From assembly GCA_916610825.1 (NCBI GenBank), contig OU744447.1, positions 22,574,962 through 22,638,961 on the forward strand: DNA of 64,000 nucleotides, given 5' to 3'. Every line of letters starts with the position of its first letter. Position 1 is the stretch's first letter. The notes below the pieces were generated by a model, which saw only the letters and a program-made list of their open reading frames with translations, searched no databases and had not been told where the DNA came from. A program made the position numbers and the translations under genes. This DNA comes from Haliclystus octoradiatus (taxonomy: Eukaryota; Cnidaria; Staurozoa; Stauromedusae; Haliclystidae). This document shows, in pieces, positions 59,541 through 64,000 of this stretch.

Positions 59541-59671
59541 CTAGAAGAGAATCAAATGAGCATAATTAGAGTTGCTCTGAAAATATATAATAGATTTTGG
59601 TTAACCTACATCTTACAGTTGGATTTGGTTAGCATAATTACCTTTTTATGTTATCTATTCAGCTACACTAT

Positions 59672-59910
59672 GCGGGGGTTAGCTCAGGTGGAAGATCAAC
59701 CGAACTTCAGATCTGATCATATTTGATCATATTTAATCAAATGTTGCTGAAATCCCCCGCAGGTCGACTCAGCCTTGAAATTAATCTAAAAGATCAAATG
59801 AGTACCATCTTCTGATGGCGGATAGAATGGTCCAGGAGACATTGCATTGTGGGTAACTACGAAAAATGAATTCTGTTGAAATTGATCTGCAGTGCCGCAG
59901 CTGATATCAG
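59672..59910 (+). repeat. tRNA-derived SINE, copy 2
   Basis: GGGGGTTAGCTCAGGTGG (A box) starts it; the B-box region is eroded. The body ATCAAATGAGTACCATCTTC, GAATGGTCCAGGAGACATTG and GTTGAAATTGATCTGCAGTG matches copy 1 at 2249. Confidence 0.72.
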
Positions 59911-60165
59911 TAATAATTACTACGGAATAAAATGTTCCATAGCTCTATTATATAATTCTATTATATAATTCTATTAATCTGAATTTTCATCATGACTGTC
60001 GTAAATGTGTACATTTTTTATTAATGCAATAGATTTTACTAACTGTACTAACATTTCTGTTAAATGATGTTAAATTAAAGAGTTAGGTGAAGTAAAGATG
60101 TCGCATGATGTGCTGCTATTAGGCTATCTAGAACCTGTTTAATAGTAGCGGAAATGAAAAAGATG

Positions 60166-60414
60166 CAATGATAAAACCGGCCAACCCCTGTCCCGGATGC
60201 GTCTATCAACACGGCTTCAATCAGTTTTTGCAACTGCAAATATTCTTATACCAATAGCTTTAGAATCGGTGCCGCGACTGTTGCTGCAAGAAACGGAGTT
60301 CCAGACCATCTCATCAAAGCCTTAGGTCGTTGGACCAAAAATGCATTTACTTTATAGATTCGTACTGCATCAGAATCATTGGCCAGCATCTCAAATCGGC
60401 TAGCTTAGGTATGT
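60166..60414 (+). pseudogene. Tyrosine-recombinase C-terminal fragment, catalytic residues lost
   Basis: NDKTGQPLSRMRLSTRLQSV, then after a frame change NSFRIGAATVAARNGVPDHL and IKALGRWTKNAFTL-stop-IRTA. HSFRIGAAT ... LGRWxSxxYxxYIRT is the box II to Tyr region of tyrosine recombinases in DIRS/Ngaro and Crypton elements. Here the box-II His reads Asn and the nucleophilic Tyr codon reads TAG. Strongly recognised family; the exact element type is open. Confidence 0.75.
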
Positions 60415-60499
60415 TGAATGTCTATCATTTTATTGTATGCCCCTTTTGGTGCTTGGTGATAGTTGGTGGTATGATCAGGCATATCTGCCTTCTCCTCTT

Positions 60500-61400
60500 C
60501 AAGCACCTTGAAGGATGGTTTGGTGGTGCCAGGTCTGCCTTTGGACTGCTGGCTCTTGCATATCGCTATAGTCAGCTCCCATCAAGCAAGCACCTGAATA
60601 TCAGAGTAATATCCTGAATATCAGAGTAAGGTGAAGGGTTTAAACAAGCTTAATTAACATTTAAGCTTGGTTAGGCCATCATCCTTACAACTGATGCATG
60701 TATGCATGAATGCTATAAGATTGCAATTGTAGAAAGGGAGTGGGATCTATACACCTGCTCACTACTGGTAACTAGCGTTCTAGATCTAGCAATAGTTTGG
60801 GTGTTTCTTTTCAATCCTCGAATTACCAGCCTGCTGCAGAGTCCTGAACAAAAGTTTGCTCATTTTTATTGCTTTTGCTTGTTGCTCTGCTGATGAACCA
60901 ATGTATGGTTATCCTGCTCATTACTATATTCAGACATACGCTTGTCGCAATGCTAATTACGTGTTGTAGGGTTAAGTGATGTATCTGCATATATTTGATG
61001 CAATGCTGAGCATCCGATGTAGGATAAACTTCCGATACTGCTATGCTAATCACCCGTCGTAGGGTTAATGTTAATTGATGTATCTGCATAGATTTGCTGC
61101 AATGCTGAGCACCCACTGTAGGGTAAACTTCTGATGCTTCCCACAGGTGCAAGTGGAACTGTCTAGTTTTAATTGGAAGAGGGCTGTGGAGGGCTATGTT
61201 TGATTATCGCCCTCCCTCCCACACCATTGGGTAAGAAGGTGAATATAACTAGGAATTCCACTGACTTAGCAGTGTGATTGGTCTTTGTTGGTTGTGTCAG
61301 GCGTGCCTTTAGACTGCTAGCTCTTGCATATCGCTATAGTCACCTCCCACCAACCAAGCACCTATCCCAACTATCAGAGTAAGGTGGAGGGTTTAACTTA
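60500..61400. repeat. Duplicated tail of the tyrosine-recombinase element
   Basis: The block CTGCTGGCTCTTGCATATCG CTATAGTCA ... AGCACCT ... ATCAGAGTAAGGTG (near 60548) recurs near 61315. Between them a 93-bp unit (GCTAATTACGTGTTGTAGGG / GCTAATCACCCGTCGTAGGG, from 60952 and 61045) is tandemly repeated. Tyrosine-recombinase retroelements often carry split direct repeats; whether this is one is not proven. Confidence 0.5.
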
Positions 61401-61554
61401 AATTTATTGTTATTTATTGTCACAATAAATATTTTGCGTTTTATAATGATACAATTTCACACTTGCGTATATTTGACAGCAATTGTATTTTAATCATATT
61501 AATTTCAATGTGTAGCATGCTTGTTGCTTACAAGTTTTCTTTCCTTTTATTCAG

Positions 61555-61693
61555 TTCGATACATTTACTAGATTCAAGCTTTCATCTAAAGATATAGATT
61601 TCTTAGACAAGCTGAGTTTACCGCCAGGGGAGCTGCTAGAGATACGCATTGCTCTGAGATGTGTAGAAGAAGCAGAATCTCAAAAAATAAGTA
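61555..61693 (+). pseudogene. Unrecognised coding fragment
   Basis: After a TATTCAG acceptor-like site an open stretch reads FTRFKLSSKDIDFLDKLSLP then PGELLEIRIALRCVEEAE. It is protein-like in composition, but the family is unknown; it may belong to the decayed hAT element that follows. Confidence 0.3.
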
Positions 61694-62129
61694 TTCTAAT
61701 TGCTTATTTATAACATTATCTCAGTTGATTACATAACAAAGGAACCGAACAACTATTTATATCATTTCACTATATTTAATTTATTTATACATAATTTCCC
61801 TTTATTTTCTATTAAAGTTCAGACAAACTAGTTTTAAGTAGAAAACACAACAATGAAATGTAATATAGATACATGTTACTACTAGGAAAGAATCTATGAA
61901 AAAAGTACAATGGGTTGCCACAACAACAGACTGTTGGAGCATTCAGCGATGCACCTACATTGGATGAACTTGCCACTGGCTGAACCCAACTTCCATGAAA
62001 CGAGAGTGTACTGCTATCATTTGTCGTTGAACTAAGGGTAGCCACAATTTTGAGTTATTGGGTAAAACGATCAATGATCTCCATCATGAGTTTGAATTGC
62101 AGAGAAAGTGGTTGGCACAACAATAGACA

Positions 62130-63071
62130 ATGCGTTAAATATTGTCAAGGCTTTTAGAGAATATACCATAGCAGAAGAAGAAGAAGGACATGATTAATAT
62201 GAGATAGAGGATGGAGAAGGTGAGACTCAAGAGGATCAATATGCATACGAAATTACAGAAGACCTAGATGACGGACTTATTGATGACATCGACACTGAAC
62301 TTCCTCCACACCAGAGGTGTGCTACTCACACAATAAACTTGATTGCAACAACAAATGCTGCAAAGGCTGAGAAAAATAATCCACTGTACAAGAAATTGTG
62401 TCGGTCTACGTTTTCCAAATGTCAAGGTTGGGAGATAGGTTGAGAGCAACGAAATAGTAGAAGAAGAATCATCACTTCAATTGATACGACCATGTGCAAC
62501 TCGGTGGAATGAATTCTGTGTATGATTCTGTTGCAAGGATCAATTCGAATTCTACGGGAGAAGAGCAACTCAGTAATTCAAGATATATGTACTAGCTTGA
62601 ATCTGCCTACGTAAGAATTTCATGTCAGTTAAACATTTAATTATCTATTTCTGAATATTTTGGCTAGAGTATGTTTATTGTATGTGTGTTTAGTTTGATG
62701 TTTTGTATTTTGATTTAATATAGTAATAGCCAATACCTTATACTGCCTGTAGCCAATGTCACAATACTACACAGGGCTTTGGTCAGTTAACAATTATATT
62801 AGAGGTTGAATATTTATATTTATTTTCCAGGTTAAATAAACCAGAGTTTGAATTCCTAGATCGCTACGAAGAAATAATGCAGCCTGTGACTAAAGCGCTA
62901 GACGTCCTGCAAGGTGAAATTAACATAAAGTTTGGTTTCCTTGTTCCTACAATTGTTCGACTACGCACGCGTCTTGAGAAGAAAAAGGCTAAACTTGTGA
63001 ATTCCCACTCTACCGTCTGTCTGCCACTTATTGATGCTCTACAAAGGGGACTGCCTACGTGTGAATTATGA
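62130..63071 (+). pseudogene. hAT (ZBED-like) transposase remnant
   Basis: HQRCATHTINLIATTNAAKA and YKKLCRSTFSKCQ (62311-62425) are the RCAxHTLNLIA block of hAT transposases. After a gap, 62830-63071 reads LNKPEFEFLDRYEEIMQPVT KALDVLQGEINIKFGFLVPT, the late hAT block (PxxxALDxLQGE ... GxLxPTI). Stops near 62196 and 62441 and lost spacing show decay. Confidence 0.8.
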
Positions 63072-63249
63072 AAAAAATAAAAAAATATCGTTTCTTTGCT
63101 TTTTCTTTTAAATCATACCTTGAACTATGCTCTTCCATCTGATTGATAAAAAAACTATAAAATTTTGATCAAAAGTATCAAATTTTTCACGCCAATATAG
63201 CCCTATTTAGTGCTTTTTTACTTAATTTCGTATGTTTTCCTTCCCTGAT

Positions 63250-63594
63250 TTCAACAATGGCGGCCATTTTACCTCAGAAGTTTTGGTATCAGCAGAAAGC
63301 TTCTTGTGTGATAAAAATAGATTAGTTTATATCGTCATCGTAAGATTTCAAATGAATGCCCTGTGAACAGCTACATCCAGTCCCTGTTTGTGATATTTTC
63401 TATGTTATTTTGATCTTCAATGTCACGTGATATATTCATCTCTCTTGATTGGCTCCTGAAATTCATAATGGCTGAAACACGTGCTGCAGTCACCTTGTTT
63501 GGCTTGTTGTTGTTATCGTAGTCTGGTTTTTCATCAGTTTTTATTCATATTTCTGAACATTTTATGCACAAATTATACATATTTTTGGTTTATA
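63250..63594. promoter_or_regulatory. Candidate promoter region, possibly bidirectional
   Basis: GC-richer than its surroundings. It holds AATGGCGGCC (YY1-like, 63257-63266), CACGTG (E-box, 63424-63429) and ATTGGCT (inverted CCAAT box, 63448-63454). The plus-strand gene begins at 63595. The unlocated first exon of the minus-strand GTF3C2-like gene could also lie here, which would make the promoter divergent; that is inference. Confidence 0.45.
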
Positions 63595-64000
63595 ATGGCA
63601 CCTGTTGGTAAGGGAAAGCGTAAAAGACAAATTAGGGCAGCTTTGAATCGTAAAATAGTCTTGCTCCCACAAAATTCACATGGCGATGAAGCAGAAGGTG
63701 AGTAAATTTGATTCCAATGTAAGTTGGTTTCTTGCGGTTTGAAAAGAAGAAAATGGTAATGTTTTTTATTTCATCTAATAGCTACTACCTCTGTCGCAGT
63801 TCCTGCTCATGGAAATGATTGTACTGATTCTGGTGATAGTTCTGATGAAAGCACTGTCAATGCTGCTGAAGGTGGTAATTATTTCAATCTCAAATAGTGT
63901 TGCTCTTTTTGTTAGGAAATTACAATCTTATGATGTCTTGTGGTCTCTACTTACAGCTTCCACTGCTATATTATCATCAGATTCAGTAACATTATCTGAC
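63595..64000 (+). CDS. 5' end of an unidentified plus-strand gene (three exons, runs off window)
   Basis: Exon 1 at 63595-63697 starts ATG and reads MAPVGKGKRKRQIRAALNRK then IVLLPQNSHGDEAEG, with donor GTGAGT. Exon 2 at 63782-63874 (acceptor CTAATAG, donor GTAATT) reads TTSVAVPAHGNDCTDSGDSS then DESTVNAAEG. Exon 3 starts at 63957 (acceptor TTACAG) and reads STAILSSDSVTLSD to the window edge. All joins are phase 1. The protein starts with a basic nuclear-signal-like block followed by a Ser/Thr/Asp-rich, probably disordered region. No domain recognised; it could be a host gene or a transposon protein. Confidence 0.65.

Noticed and set aside
57935..58881. Several long minus-strand frames rich in VCLLACLF repeats, looking like a membrane protein
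   Set aside because: They are translations of the CAAA/CAAG quartet array in different frames; only the basic AT-hook part at 58672-58866 is real coding sequence.
1..64000. CRISPR array, bacterial operon, riboswitch or prophage structure
   Set aside because: No regularly spaced repeats, ribosome binding sites or dense gene packing; introns, SINEs and eukaryotic transposons show this is animal nuclear DNA.

Overview
This is AT-rich, intron-rich nuclear DNA from an animal, most likely an invertebrate. Splice sites are GT-AG, a tRNA-derived SINE is present, and one housekeeping gene is spread over more than 50 kb and filled with transposons of many superfamilies (Kolobok-like, piggyBac, P, hAT, pogo-like, BEL/Pao, CR1/L2-like LINEs, a tyrosine-recombinase element). 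I cannot name the species. A tunicate or other invertebrate deuterostome would fit, but that is a weak guess.

Main gene: reading exon by exon on the minus strand, I assemble one gene from 59540 down to 6918. Its 27 exons all have GT-AG borders and compatible phases. Together they make 3591 nt, or 1196 codons plus a stop, with no in-frame stop. The C-terminal half is a WD40-type propeller matching the TFIIIC subunit GTF3C2 (TFIIIC110). The N-terminal half has three AT-hook-like exons followed by four exons that each carry two Cys/His zinc fingers. The first coding exon with the ATG was not found; it lies upstream of 59540. All other recognisable protein pieces on 6.9-59.5 kb are transposon remnants in its introns.

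Layout: 1-6.9 kb is intergenic and repeat-rich, with a SINE, a 120-bp-arm inverted repeat and a double-palindrome MITE. 6.9-19.6 kb holds exons 27-14 with MITEs in the introns. 19.6-42.1 kb is a single 22.5-kb intron. It contains a complete-ended 7.1-kb two-gene DNA transposon (19995-27121, TTAA duplication, matching inverted termini), then decayed piggyBac, P-like, LINE and BEL/Pao pieces, then AT-rich filler. 42.1-59.5 kb holds exons 13-1 with several hAT-type elements, three of which still have perfect 8-bp target duplications. 59.6-63.1 kb holds a second SINE copy, a dead tyrosine-recombinase fragment and a decayed hAT transposase. At 63595 a plus-strand gene of unknown function begins and runs off the window; a GC-richer segment with CACGTG, CCAAT and YY1-like motifs lies just upstream and may be a promoter, possibly a divergent one.

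Most notable: (1) a GTF3C2 homologue whose N-terminus was built by duplicating phase-0 exons, AT-hook exons three times and a two-exon zinc-finger module twice; (2) a two-gene transposon with a Kolobok-like transposase facing a protein with a P2X7-receptor-type zinc domain; (3) about ten copies of a MITE built from TTCATGAA motifs.
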